From the NCBI RefSeq assembly GCF_016654115.1, contig NZ_JAEQAZ010000032.1:1-61798 (forward strand): a stretch of DNA of 61,798 nucleotides, written 5' to 3'. Shown one piece after another: positions 51,656-59,521 of this stretch (its first letter is position 1; each line of letters opens with the position of its first letter). The DNA comes from Streptomyces sp. MBT53 (GTDB taxonomy: Bacteria > Actinomycetota > Actinomycetes > Streptomycetales > Streptomycetaceae). A model generated the notes under the pieces. It was not told where the DNA came from. It worked only from the letters and a program-made list of their open reading frames with translations, and did no database searches. The translations under genes were made by a program, and so were the position numbers.

Positions 51656-52786
51656 GTGACCTCGACCAGCCTGCCGGACAGCCTGATCGCCACCCTGCCC
51701 GGCTCCTCCTACACGGACCCGGCCCTCTTCGCCCAGGAACAGGAACGCATCTTCGAGACGATGTGGTTCTGCGCCGTGCGCTCCTCCGAACTCGCCAAAC
51801 CGGGCGCCTTCCGGACCGTGGACGTCGGCCGCGAGAGCATCCTGATCACCCGGGCCCGCGACAACTCCATACGCGCCTACTTCAACGTCTGCCGCCACCG
51901 CGGCGCCAAGCTCTGCACCGAGGAGACCGGCGAGGTCAAGCGTGCCTTCCAATGCCCGTACCACGCCTGGACGTACGACCTGAACGGCAAGCTGGTCGCG
52001 GCGCCGAACCTGACGAAGATGCCGGACGTCGGCCGTACCGAATTCGGGTTGGTGAGCGTCGCCGTCCGCGAATGGCTCGGCTATGTGTGGGTCAACCTGG
52101 CCGAGAACCCGCCGTCGTTCGACGAGGACGTCATCAGCGAGGTCGTCACCCGGCTCGGCGACGTGGAGTCCCTCGAGCACTACGACATCGACCACCTCTC
52201 GGTGGGCAAGCGCATCGTCTACGACGTGAAGGCCAACTGGAAGCTCATCATCGAGAACTTCATGGAGTGCTACCACTGCGCCACGATCCACCCCGAACTC
52301 ACCGAAGTACTCCCGGAGTTCGCCGACGGCTACGCCGCGCAGTACTACGTCGGCCACGGCGCGGAGTTCGGCGAGGAGGTGCAGGGCTTCACCGTGGACG
52401 GGTCGGAAGGGCTCGACCGGATCCCGGGGGTGAGCGAGGACCAGGACCGCCGCTACTACGCGATCACCATCAAGCCGCAGGTGTTCATCAACCTCGTCCC
52501 CGACCACGTGATCTTCCACCGGATGTACCCGGTGGCCGTCGACCGCACGATCGTCGAGTGCGACTGGCTCTACCTCCCGCACGTCGTCGAGAGCGGCAAG
52601 GACGTCAGCCGGTCCGTGGAACTCTTCGACCGGGTCAACCGCCAGGACTTCGAGGCGTGTGAGCGCACACAACCCGGAATGAGCTCACGGATGTACGCCA
52701 AGGGCGGGGTGCTGGTGCCCAGCGAGCATCACATCGGCGCGTTCCACGACTGGGTGAACGAGCGCCTGGGAATCAACCCGAGGTGA
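51656..52786 (+). CDS. Rieske non-heme iron oxygenase, quaternary-ammonium type
   Basis: A 376-aa oxygenase alpha subunit. The Rieske centre is C79-R-H81 and C100-P-Y-H103; the catalytic iron site is E204-M-E-C... in ENFMECYHCATIHPEL, with H207 and H212. Most such enzymes have Asp at the bridging position between Rieske and iron sites; here it is E204, with E-x2-H-x4-H spacing as in carnitine oxygenase CntA (E205, H208, H213) and, as I recall, stachydrine demethylase Stc2. That predicts N-demethylation or cleavage of a quaternary ammonium compound such as glycine betaine, stachydrine or carnitine. GTG 51656 has GAGGGAG upstream. Convergent with the IclR gene, one base apart. Confidence 0.9.
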   Translation: MTSTSLPDSLIATLPGSSYTDPALFAQEQERIFETMWFCAVRSSELAKPGAFRTVDVGRESILITRARDNSIRAYFNVCRHRGAKLCTEETGEVKRAFQCPYHAWTYDLNGKLVAAPNLTKMPDVGRTEFGLVSVAVREWLGYVWVNLAENPPSFDEDVISEVVTRLGDVESLEHYDIDHLSVGKRIVYDVKANWKLIIENFMECYHCATIHPELTEVLPEFADGYAAQYYVGHGAEFGEEVQGFTVDGSEGLDRIPGVSEDQDRRYYAITIKPQVFINLVPDHVIFHRMYPVAVDRTIVECDWLYLPHVVESGKDVSRSVELFDRVNRQDFEACERTQPGMSSRMYAKGGVLVPSEHHIGAFHDWVNERLGINPR

Positions 52787-52787
52787 C

Positions 52788-53585
52788 TCAGCCCAGGTAA
52801 CCCATGCGGTGGCTGATCTCCTCGGCACCCTTCACCAGGATCGGGGCGAGCTCGTGCAGCCGCTCCTCGGTGAACCGGTAGGCCGGTCCCGAGGCGCTGA
52901 CCGCCGCGATGACCTCGCCGTCCCGGTTGCGCACCGGGGCGGCCACGGCGTGCAGCCCGACCTCCAACTCCTCGAGCGTCCAGGCGTATCCGCGCTCCCG
53001 GGCCTCGGCGAGGTTCTTCTCCAGCTTCGTCTTCGAGGTGATGGTCCCCGGGGTCACCTTCTTCAGGCCCGCCTCCGACAGCAGCGCGGCGCGCTCCTTG
53101 GCGGGCAGGTGCGCCAGCAGAACCTTGCCGCTGGACGTGGCGTGCAACGGGGTCAGTTCGCCCACCCAGTTGTGCGCGGTGACGGCGCCGGGGCCGCGCA
53201 CCTCGTACAGGTTGATCGCGTACTGCTCCTGCATCACGGCGATGTTGACCGTCTCGCCGATCTCCTCGGCGAGACGCTCGCAGACCGGGCGTCCCTGCTG
53301 GGTGATGTCGATCCGCCCGGTGACCGCACCGGCCAGCCGCACGATTCCGAACCCGAGCCGGTACTTCCCGCGCTCACCCGCCTGCTCCACCAACCCCCGC
53401 GCCTCCAGCGCGCCGAGCAGCCGGAACGCGGTCGACTTGTGCACGTCGATCTCGCCGGCCACCTCGCTCACTCCGGCCTCGCCACGCTGGGCGAGAATCT
53501 CCAGCACGCTGATCGCACGGTCCACGGACTGCACCCCGCCGGACTGCGAACCTGTCGTTTCAGTATCTGGACTGTAGTTGCTCAC
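52788..53585 (-). CDS. IclR-family transcriptional regulator
   Basis: A 265-aa regulator. The winged helix is VQSVDRAISVLEILAQRG, EVAGEIDVHKSTAFRLLGAL, GLVEQAGERGKYRLG; the GAF-like effector domain includes HATSSGKVLLAHLP and ELEVGLHAVAAPVRNRDGEV plus IAAVSASGPAYRFTEERL. GTG 53585 is the first start before the conserved part. Being convergent with, and next to, the oxygenase, it is the probable local regulator. The dyad GCGTA-G-TACGC 14 bp before its start may be its own operator. Confidence 0.9.
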   Translation of the reverse strand: MSNYSPDTETTGSQSGGVQSVDRAISVLEILAQRGEAGVSEVAGEIDVHKSTAFRLLGALEARGLVEQAGERGKYRLGFGIVRLAGAVTGRIDITQQGRPVCERLAEEIGETVNIAVMQEQYAINLYEVRGPGAVTAHNWVGELTPLHATSSGKVLLAHLPAKERAALLSEAGLKKVTPGTITSKTKLEKNLAEARERGYAWTLEELEVGLHAVAAPVRNRDGEVIAAVSASGPAYRFTEERLHELAPILVKGAEEISHRMGYLG

Positions 53586-53592
53586 AGCGAAA

Positions 53593-53610
53593 CTATACGC
53601 GTAGTACGCT
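53593..53610. promoter_or_regulatory. Candidate IclR operator
   Basis: GCGTA-G-TACGC (53599-53609) is a perfect interrupted dyad overlapping TACGCGTA (53596-53603). CTATACGC here also occurs at 50031 before the ferredoxin gene, and ACTACGC (reverse orientation) at 51584 before the oxygenase gene. Binding is inferred. Confidence 0.4.
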
Positions 53611-54007
53611 ACAAGGTGTTTACTGTGGGGACTCTGACCAGGTCTTTTGGGCTGGTAGCTGCTGATTCATGCGCCGGAGCCACCCACCTCTACCTGCGAG
53701 TTACGGCCCTTCGGCCTCGACGCCTGGATTCGACCTCTGCGCGCTTTGGTTGTAACGGGGACGGCTCTGGAGCGGAAGCCGGTGCTTGTCGCAGGCCGGC
53801 GTCCGGCGATCAGTTGTTGTCCGGCGGTGCCGAACGTGTCCCGGCGGGATGCCGACCGAGACACCGATTCCGCTCGACCTCCGCGTCACAGCGAGTTCAC
53901 AAGGTTTCCACAAGGTCCGTGGCGCACGATCCGGTGGGCAACGCGGAACGCCGCCGCGGCGGTCGCTCCCCACCCGCATATGTCACCCCAGTGGAAAAGG
54001 AATCCAT
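53611..54007. other. Intergenic region, no gene seen
   Basis: About 400 bp between the divergent IclR gene and the small secreted protein. Short open frames on both strands lack ribosome sites and family similarity. The promoter of the secreted protein should lie near 53850-53990. Confidence 0.5.
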
Positions 54008-54469
54008 GTGAAGAAGCACCGTATGGGCCGCGTGGTCGCGGCCTCGGCCGTGCTGGTCAGCAGCGGCGCCATAGCCTTCGTCCCCGCGTCGGCGGCCTCG
54101 GCCACCGAGGCCGACTGCGACGGCATCGGCGTCATCGGCGTCTTCAAAGCCGTCGAGTCCGGAGCCTCGTTCAACTACAACGGTCGCCGCGTGGAGCTGC
54201 AGAACGAGTCGGCGCTCGACCGATACAGCCGCGCCGAGATCAAGTCCGGCCGCAAGGCCGGCGACCGGCTGTGGGTCGACCGCAGTTTCCACGCGTTCCC
54301 CGACTTCAAGGGCATCGTCAGCGACCAGTCGGCGAAGAGCGACGGCTGGAAGATGTGCGGCCCCTACACCGGCAGCCGCACGCAGTCCGTCTTCAATGCC
54401 AACTACGCCGCACGCGCCTGCGCCGAGATCGACGGCACCACCCTGTGCGGCAAGTGGTACGTGGACTGA
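54008..54469 (+). CDS. Small secreted protein with four cysteines
   Basis: A 153-aa protein of unrecognised family. Signal peptide: VKKHRMGRVVAASAVLV, hydrophobic run, AxA cleavage near ASAASATEA. The mature part of about 117 aa has four Cys (ADCDG, KMCGPY, RACAEI, LCGKW) that could form two disulfides, and many charged and aromatic residues (SFHAFPDFKGIVSDQ). GTG 54008 is chosen because AAGGA lies 7 nt upstream and the signal starts there. It stands alone, followed at once by a strong hairpin. Possibly an enzyme inhibitor or surface-active protein, but this is only a size and disulfide argument. Confidence 0.75.
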   Translation: MKKHRMGRVVAASAVLVSSGAIAFVPASAASATEADCDGIGVIGVFKAVESGASFNYNGRRVELQNESALDRYSRAEIKSGRKAGDRLWVDRSFHAFPDFKGIVSDQSAKSDGWKMCGPYTGSRTQSVFNANYAARACAEIDGTTLCGKWYVD

Positions 54470-54475
54470 CGTCTC

Positions 54476-54512
54476 CCCACGGCGGGGCACCGAAGCGGCG
54501 CCCCGCCGTGGG
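54476..54512 (+). terminator. Strong hairpin terminator
   Basis: A perfect 13-bp stem CCCACGGCGGGGC / GCCCCGCCGTGGG with an 11-nt loop begins 7 bp after the stop of the secreted protein. Confidence 0.8.
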
Positions 54513-54849
54513 ACCGCATCCTGCACGGAACTCCGACCTCGTCGAGGGCCACGTCAACCATACGAACACGGCGAACAGGCCGTGGTGGCCGCCGCCCGGT
54601 CCGAACAGCGCGGCTCCCGCGAACCGCGTCAGGGCGGAGGAGGCGATGGTGCCACGAGGAGATGGAAGAGGCCGAGGACCCTCGCGAACGCGGCCGTGGG
54701 GCTCGCGCCGCATGCGATCAGCAGGGGTACGAGGGCGATGGCGACTGCGCGTAGACGGCGTATGTGGTGCGCCGGCTCAGGTGCTCCGTGAAGGCGGTGG
54801 AGGCCAGGCCGCCGGTGAGCGCGCGGATGCGGTCGCTTCCCCGGCGTCT
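54513..54849. other. Decayed DNA, no intact gene
   Basis: No frame carries a plausible start and full domain. Minus-strand frames show scraps of membrane-protein character in different phases (for example AIALVPLLIACGASPTAAFA and GLFAVFVWLTWPST), suggesting a frame-damaged gene remnant. Confidence 0.45.
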
Positions 54850-55294
54850 TTGGAGGACACCTTCGTGTGGTGGGGCTACGGCCTTTTCCCGGACAGGGAA
54901 GGCGACTTCGTCGGCAAGCCGATGCGTGAGTGCACCGGCCGGGAGATCCTGGACGAGGCGCTGCAGCACCTGCGGTTCGAGCAGGGTCCCGCAGCTCCTC
55001 GACCACTCGATCGTGATCCCGGCGCTGATGCCGTACATCACCAGCCAGTTCCTGGTCCGCAGTAGCGGGGACCGCCCGCAGGTCGTTCCGGAGGGTTCCA
55101 CCAACCTGGCCTTCATCGGACAGTACGCCGAGGTGCCGGACGACGTCGTCTTCACCGTCGAGTACTCGGTACGCACCGCCTGGACCGCCGTAGCCGGGCT
55201 GCTGGGTCTTGACCGGCGGCCACCGCCGGTCCACAAGGGCGGACACGACCCGAAGGTGCTGGTCGAGGCCCTGCGGACGATGCGCCGCCGCTGA
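54850..55294 (+). pseudogene. Oleate hydratase remnant (3' end, frameshifted)
   Basis: Two fragments in different frames together give the C-terminal part of an oleate hydratase (myosin-cross-reactive antigen family, about 530-590 aa when intact). Fragment 1 (54850 to about 54985): LEDTFVWWGYGLFPDREGDF and KPMRECTGREILDEALQHL. Fragment 2 (about 54985-55294, next frame): IVIPALMPYITSQFLVRS, GDRPQVVPEGSTNLAFIGQY, AEVPDDVVFTVEYSVRTAWT and KGGHDPKVLVEALRTM. The FAD-binding and catalytic N-terminal three quarters are missing. No start codon or ribosome site serves fragment 1, so no function is expected. Confidence 0.85.
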
Positions 55295-55382
55295 CCGTCT
55301 GTCGGCGAACTCGGTTACGTCGGTCCCGGAACGTGCTGAGAGTGGTGCCCACCCGCGCCCCTGGCCGGCCCTGCGCCGAGAA

Positions 55383-56966
55383 TCACACCGAGAACTCGCG
55401 TATCACCGTGTTCCGGAACACCGCGCTGCCGCCGATCGTGAACAGCGCGAGCCGGGTGTCCAGCAGGTACGGGAACACCTGACTGGTGTGCACGTAGCGG
55501 CCGTCGTCGACGAACATCTCCACCGACGTGCGGTCCACCAGGATGCGCAGCTTCACCGTGCCGGCGGACGGGTCGAACGGAGTGTGGCTCTCCTGCCACT
55601 TGCCGGACGTGTCCGCGTTCACCGTGTTACGTCGGTTGAGGAAGGCATAGTCGGCGTAGATCCCGGCGTCGATGTGCCGACCGCCGTCGGGCGAGCGCCT
55701 CAACTGGAGGCCCGCGCCCGTGAGTTGGGACCAGGTGAGCTCGGTCGTCACCTCGTAGGAGATACCGGTGTAGTCGAGCACCTTCGTGCCGTCCACGGTC
55801 ACGTCGCCCAGGTTCACGGTGCGGGAGACGTACGAGTCGAGGCCGGTGACGGGCTTGGAGGCCAGGTAGTACGTGTTGTCGGACGCTTTCCGCAGGGTGA
55901 TCTCGCGGACGACGGAGTCCGTGCCGTTGAAGCCGTCGCAGTCGATGGTGGGGGTGGTGTTGGCGTAGTCCCAGTTGTTCACCCACCCGATCGCGTACCG
56001 GGCGGCCGTGTCCACCGCGCCGCTCGCGTCCCGCTTCTCGAAGGTGACGGCGCCGTACCAGTCCCAGCCGTGGTCGAGCCACTGCGGATCGCTCGCGTCG
56101 GCGGTGAACGCGCTGCCGTCGAAGGAACCCGTCCAGTAGGCGTACGTGTTGGGCAGCCCCGAGCCCTTTCCGTTGGCGCTCACGCCGAGCACCCACTTCA
56201 CGGTGCCGTCGTCGGCGGTGATGCGGAACAGGTCGGGGCACTCCAGGACGCCGATGCCGTCGTGGACGTAACCGCCCACGTATGTCCAGGACTTGAGGTC
56301 GTCGGAGTGGTAGAAACCGACCTTGTCGTTCTCGGCGAGGGCCATCACCCAGCGGCCCCGGTCCTCGTCGCGGATCACCTTGGGGTCGCGGAAGTCGGCG
56401 ACTCCGGGGTTGGGCAGGACGGGGTCGGTGCCGTGGTTGGTGAAGGTGAGACCGCCGTCGGTCGAGTAGTACAGGAACTGCTCCTGGTGGTCGGTGCCGC
56501 CGCCGGGGGACATGGTGACGATGACGACGACCGCGCCCGCGCCGAACCCGGCCGTGTTGCCCGTGTCGACCACCGCCGAACCCGACCAGAGATCGCCGTT
56601 GGGTGTGGTGTCCTTGGGGACCGCGACCCCTCGGTCGGTGAAGGAGACCAGGTCCGTGGTGGTGGCCAGGCGCCACGCGGTGCCGACGGCGCCGGTGAAG
56701 TAGTCGGCGTTGTAGAGGTAGTAGTAGCGGTACTCGCCGTCGATCCAGACGGGCCGCTGCGGGTCGTTCTTCCACTGGTCGGGGACCGTGAAGTGGTACG
56801 CGGCGCGGTAACTCGCCCCGCACGCGGCCGACTTGGTCCCGCCCTCGGCCGTGGCCGTTCCGCTGGACAGCAGCGCGGCGGCAGCCCCCACCGCTGACCC
56901 CGCGAACAGTGATCTCCGGGAGATCCCCGTTGAAATCCCCGATGAAATCCCCGATGTTCCGGGCAT
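55383..56966 (-). CDS. Secreted GH32 fructan hydrolase (levanase/inulinase-type)
   Basis: A 527-aa enzyme with Tat signal ISRRSLFAGSAVGAAAALLS ending ATA. The five-bladed propeller carries the nucleophile D68 in QWKNDPQRPVW (family consensus WMNDPNG), the transition-state Asp D194 in FRDPK and the acid/base E242 in LECPDLF; a beta-sandwich domain ends the protein (DRTSVEMFVDDGRYVHTSQ). The motif variant suggests an exo-levanase or fructan beta-fructosidase clade rather than invertase. ATG 56966 is followed by a threefold GIS repeat before the signal. It diverges from the fructan importer and shares its promoter region. Confidence 0.9.
   Translation of the reverse strand: MPGTSGISSGISTGISRRSLFAGSAVGAAAALLSSGTATAEGGTKSAACGASYRAAYHFTVPDQWKNDPQRPVWIDGEYRYYYLYNADYFTGAVGTAWRLATTTDLVSFTDRGVAVPKDTTPNGDLWSGSAVVDTGNTAGFGAGAVVVIVTMSPGGGTDHQEQFLYYSTDGGLTFTNHGTDPVLPNPGVADFRDPKVIRDEDRGRWVMALAENDKVGFYHSDDLKSWTYVGGYVHDGIGVLECPDLFRITADDGTVKWVLGVSANGKGSGLPNTYAYWTGSFDGSAFTADASDPQWLDHGWDWYGAVTFEKRDASGAVDTAARYAIGWVNNWDYANTTPTIDCDGFNGTDSVVREITLRKASDNTYYLASKPVTGLDSYVSRTVNLGDVTVDGTKVLDYTGISYEVTTELTWSQLTGAGLQLRRSPDGGRHIDAGIYADYAFLNRRNTVNADTSGKWQESHTPFDPSAGTVKLRILVDRTSVEMFVDDGRYVHTSQVFPYLLDTRLALFTIGGSAVFRNTVIREFSV
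56925..56960. repeat. 12-bp tandem repeat in the GH32 signal region
   Basis: Three 12-bp units (56925-56936, 56937-56948, 56949-56960) read CCCCGTTGAAAT, CCCCGATGAAAT and CCCCGATGTTCC on the plus strand. They encode the GIS-like repeats before the twin arginine. Confidence 0.75.
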
Positions 56967-57004
56967 GGCACATCGTTCCTCTCGTGCGGCTCATGTGAAC
57001 GAGG

Positions 57005-57057
57005 ACTGTAGACCTAACTCGATAAAGGTCAAGAGGCCTAACCCGTTAAAGGTCAAG
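57005..57057 (-). promoter_or_regulatory. GH32 promoter with repeated operator-like element
   Basis: Two 21-bp direct repeats (57013-57033, 57037-57057; 19 of 21 identical) start CCTAAC and end AAGGTCAAG. On the minus strand the first supplies a -35 TTGACC (57027-57032), with TACAGT (57005-57010) 16 bp on. TAAC-CC-GTTA inside the second unit is a small dyad. Confidence 0.5.
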
Positions 57058-57069
57058 CCTCCCCGACCC

Positions 57070-57131
57070 TTGACAGGCCCGCCGCCCGGTTCCCATCATC
57101 TGGGCATCACCCCTGAACTAACACGAGTTAG
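57070..57131 (+). promoter_or_regulatory. Promoter and operator of the fructan importer operon
   Basis: TTGACA (57070-57075), an 18-bp spacer and CATCAT (57094-57099) form a promoter. CTAAC-ACGA-GTTAG (57118-57131) lies just downstream and shares CTAAC with the repeats at 57013 and 57037, so one repressor could govern both directions. Confidence 0.5.
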
Positions 57132-57139
57132 GCCCGTTG

Positions 57140-58549
57140 ATGACTGACTCGCACATCCCCCGCCGCACACTGCTGCGGTACGGCGCGTACGGGGCCGGAG
57201 CAGCCGCCCTGGCCGGGACCGCCGCGAGCTGGGACCGGCTCACGGGAGCCGACATCCCCGGCCGCGACGACGGTTCCCTCGTCGTCGCCACCCTCGGCTC
57301 CGCCTTCGACCCGGCCACCGTCGACGCCCTCACCAAGGGCTTCCACCGCATCCACCCCGACATCCCGCTGCGGGTGAACGCGGTGCAGGCCGTCGACTGG
57401 TCGGACTTCTTCGCGAAGATCCTCACCCAGATCGCCGCGGGCACCGCCCCCGACCTGGTGTATGTGGCCACCGAGGGCGTGCAGTTGTTCGCCCAGCGGC
57501 TCGGCGTGGCCCTGGACCGCTGGGTGCGGCGGGACGCGGCGGAACTGCGCGAGTACTTCGCCGACGTCCACCCCTCGCTGGTGGAGTCGATGATGTACGA
57601 GGGGCACCTCTACCAACTCCCGATGGAGTTCAACGCCGCCGACATGTACCTGAACAAGCAGGTGCTGAAGCGGGCGGGCGCCGGCTTCCCGGCGGCCGAC
57701 TGGAGCCGCGACGACTTCACCGCGCTGCTGCGGGAGATGAAGCAGGCCGGTGACGCGCACTTCACGCCGTACTTCTGGACCAACCGGCTGTGGGGCGGCG
57801 TGGTCCCCTGGCTCTTCGCGAACGGCACGAACCTGCTGAAGGAGTCGAAGGCGCCCGGCGGTTCGTGGCTGTGGGACAGCTTCTACCCGGCGACCGACCG
57901 CCAGGGGCGCGGCGGCGGCTTCCGCTGGACGACCCCGCAGGCCACCGCCGACCGGGTCGAGGAGGCGTACGACTATCTAGCCTCCCTCGTCCAGGAGGAT
58001 CTGTGCACCCGGCCCGAGGGCGGCAACGGCAGCAATCTGGTCGGCGTGTTCTCCACCGGCCGCGTCGGCGTCACCCCGGCGGGCGGCTTCTGGGCGGGCG
58101 GCCTGCAACAGGCCGGCATGCGGGCCGACGGCTACGACGTGCAGTACTTCCCGCGCTGGCGCACCCAGCGCCACCAGTTCGGCGCGGCGGGCTACGCGCT
58201 GCTGCGCACCTCGAAGAAGCAGGAAGCCGCCTGGGAGTTCATCAAGTACGCGGCCCGCAAGGACACCATGACCATGCTGTTCAAGAGCAACCAGACCACC
58301 CCGGCCCGCCGTTCGATGCTGAACGCCGCACGCTACGCCGAGAGCGGCCCGGCGCACTGGCAGGTCTTCTACGACACCCTCGACCGGTTCCCCGACACCG
58401 GCCCGATCCCCGCGCCGCCGCAGGTCGCCGAGGTGACCGACGTCCTGCTCAAGTACACCGGCACCGCGCTGGCCTCGCCGCGCGCGGTGGGTCCCGCGCT
58501 GCGCCGGATGCAGGGCGACCTGGAGCGGGCCATGGAGCGTGAGATATGA
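57140..58549 (+). CDS. Tat-exported sugar ABC binding protein
   Basis: A 469-aa family 1 solute-binding protein with a Tat signal HIPRRTLLRYGAYGAGAAAL. The body has LVVATLGSAFDPATVDALTK, AAGTAPDLVYVATEGVQLF and KSNQTTPARRSMLNAARYAE. No lipobox cysteine is visible, so anchoring may be through the uncleaved signal. ATG 57140 is preferred to the adjacent TTG 57137. It starts the operon with two permeases and a cytoplasmic GH32 enzyme, and its stop overlaps the first permease. Probable ligands are fructo-oligosaccharides or sucrose. Confidence 0.9.
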   Translation: MTDSHIPRRTLLRYGAYGAGAAALAGTAASWDRLTGADIPGRDDGSLVVATLGSAFDPATVDALTKGFHRIHPDIPLRVNAVQAVDWSDFFAKILTQIAAGTAPDLVYVATEGVQLFAQRLGVALDRWVRRDAAELREYFADVHPSLVESMMYEGHLYQLPMEFNAADMYLNKQVLKRAGAGFPAADWSRDDFTALLREMKQAGDAHFTPYFWTNRLWGGVVPWLFANGTNLLKESKAPGGSWLWDSFYPATDRQGRGGGFRWTTPQATADRVEEAYDYLASLVQEDLCTRPEGGNGSNLVGVFSTGRVGVTPAGGFWAGGLQQAGMRADGYDVQYFPRWRTQRHQFGAAGYALLRTSKKQEAAWEFIKYAARKDTMTMLFKSNQTTPARRSMLNAARYAESGPAHWQVFYDTLDRFPDTGPIPAPPQVAEVTDVLLKYTGTALASPRAVGPALRRMQGDLERAMEREI

Positions 58550-59517
58550 CGAACACTCAGGTCCCCAACTCCGAGGTGCCGGGCGTACGTTCGCGGCCCG
58601 CCACACCACCAACTGCCGTCGCCGTACGGCGGCCGTCCGTCCGCGACCGCGGCTCCCGGCTGCTGGCCGCGCTGTTCCTGGCGCCCACGGTCGTCGGCAT
58701 CGTCGTCTTCACGGTCGTGCCGATCATCGGGTCGCTCGTGCTGAGCCTGTTCCACTGGAACGTGATCGACCCGCCCCGTTTCGCCGGCGGCGCCAACTAC
58801 CGCACCACCTTCACGGATTCGACGGTCCTGGTCTCCTTCCGCAACACGCTCGTCTTCATGGTCCTCGCGGTCGCGCTGCAACTGCTGATCGCGCTGTCGC
58901 TGGCACTCGCGCTGAACGCGCGGATGCCGGTGTGGCTGCGGTCGCTGTTCCGTTCGGCGTTCTTCTTCCCGCTGGTGCTGTCCGCCGCGTCCATCTCGGT
59001 GGTGATGAAGTACCTGTTCAACCAGGACTTCGGGGTGGTGAACTGGCTGATCGGCCTGGTCGGCATCGCACCCGTGCCCTGGCTGACCTCGGAGCACGCG
59101 GCGATGGCCACGGTGGTCCTGGTCTACGTCTGGCAGCAGTTCGGCTTCTCGTTCCTGCTGTTCGTCGGCGGTCTGAACAACATCCCGAAGGAGATCCACG
59201 AGGCCGCCGCGCTCGACGGCGCGACCGGCCTGCGCAAGCACCTCGGTGTCACGCTGCCGCTGCTGTCGCCGACGCTGCTCGTCGCGTCGGTGGTCGGCAT
59301 CATCAACGCCCTCCAGGTCTTCGAGCAGCCCTACGTCCTCACCGACGGCGGACCCGGCGACGCCACCCGCACCGTGGTGATGGTGATCTACGAACGGGCC
59401 TTCGAGCAGCTCGACTTCGGCGAGGCGTCCGCGGTGGGCACGCTGCTCTTCGTGCTGATCATGGCGGTCACCGCCCTCCAGTTCCGGCTCAGCCGGCGTT
59501 TCGTCCACTACCAGTGA
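58546..59517 (+). CDS. ABC sugar permease (MalF-like), fructan locus
   Basis: A 323-aa permease with a 40-aa cytoplasmic N terminus and six membrane segments starting LLAALFLAPTVVGIVVFTVV. The EAA loop is EIHEAAALDGATGLRKHLGV. ATG 58546 overlaps the binding-protein stop (ATGA). As in the rhamnoside locus, no ATPase gene is present, implying a shared MsiK-type ATPase. Confidence 0.93.
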   Translation: MTNTQVPNSEVPGVRSRPATPPTAVAVRRPSVRDRGSRLLAALFLAPTVVGIVVFTVVPIIGSLVLSLFHWNVIDPPRFAGGANYRTTFTDSTVLVSFRNTLVFMVLAVALQLLIALSLALALNARMPVWLRSLFRSAFFFPLVLSAASISVVMKYLFNQDFGVVNWLIGLVGIAPVPWLTSEHAAMATVVLVYVWQQFGFSFLLFVGGLNNIPKEIHEAAALDGATGLRKHLGVTLPLLSPTLLVASVVGIINALQVFEQPYVLTDGGPGDATRTVVMVIYERAFEQLDFGEASAVGTLLFVLIMAVTALQFRLSRRFVHYQ

Positions 59518-59521
59518 GCCG

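Noticed and set aside
53667..53979. Short minus-strand open frames before the secreted protein
   Set aside because: Basic, low-complexity translations with no start signals; likely shadows in GC-rich spacer.
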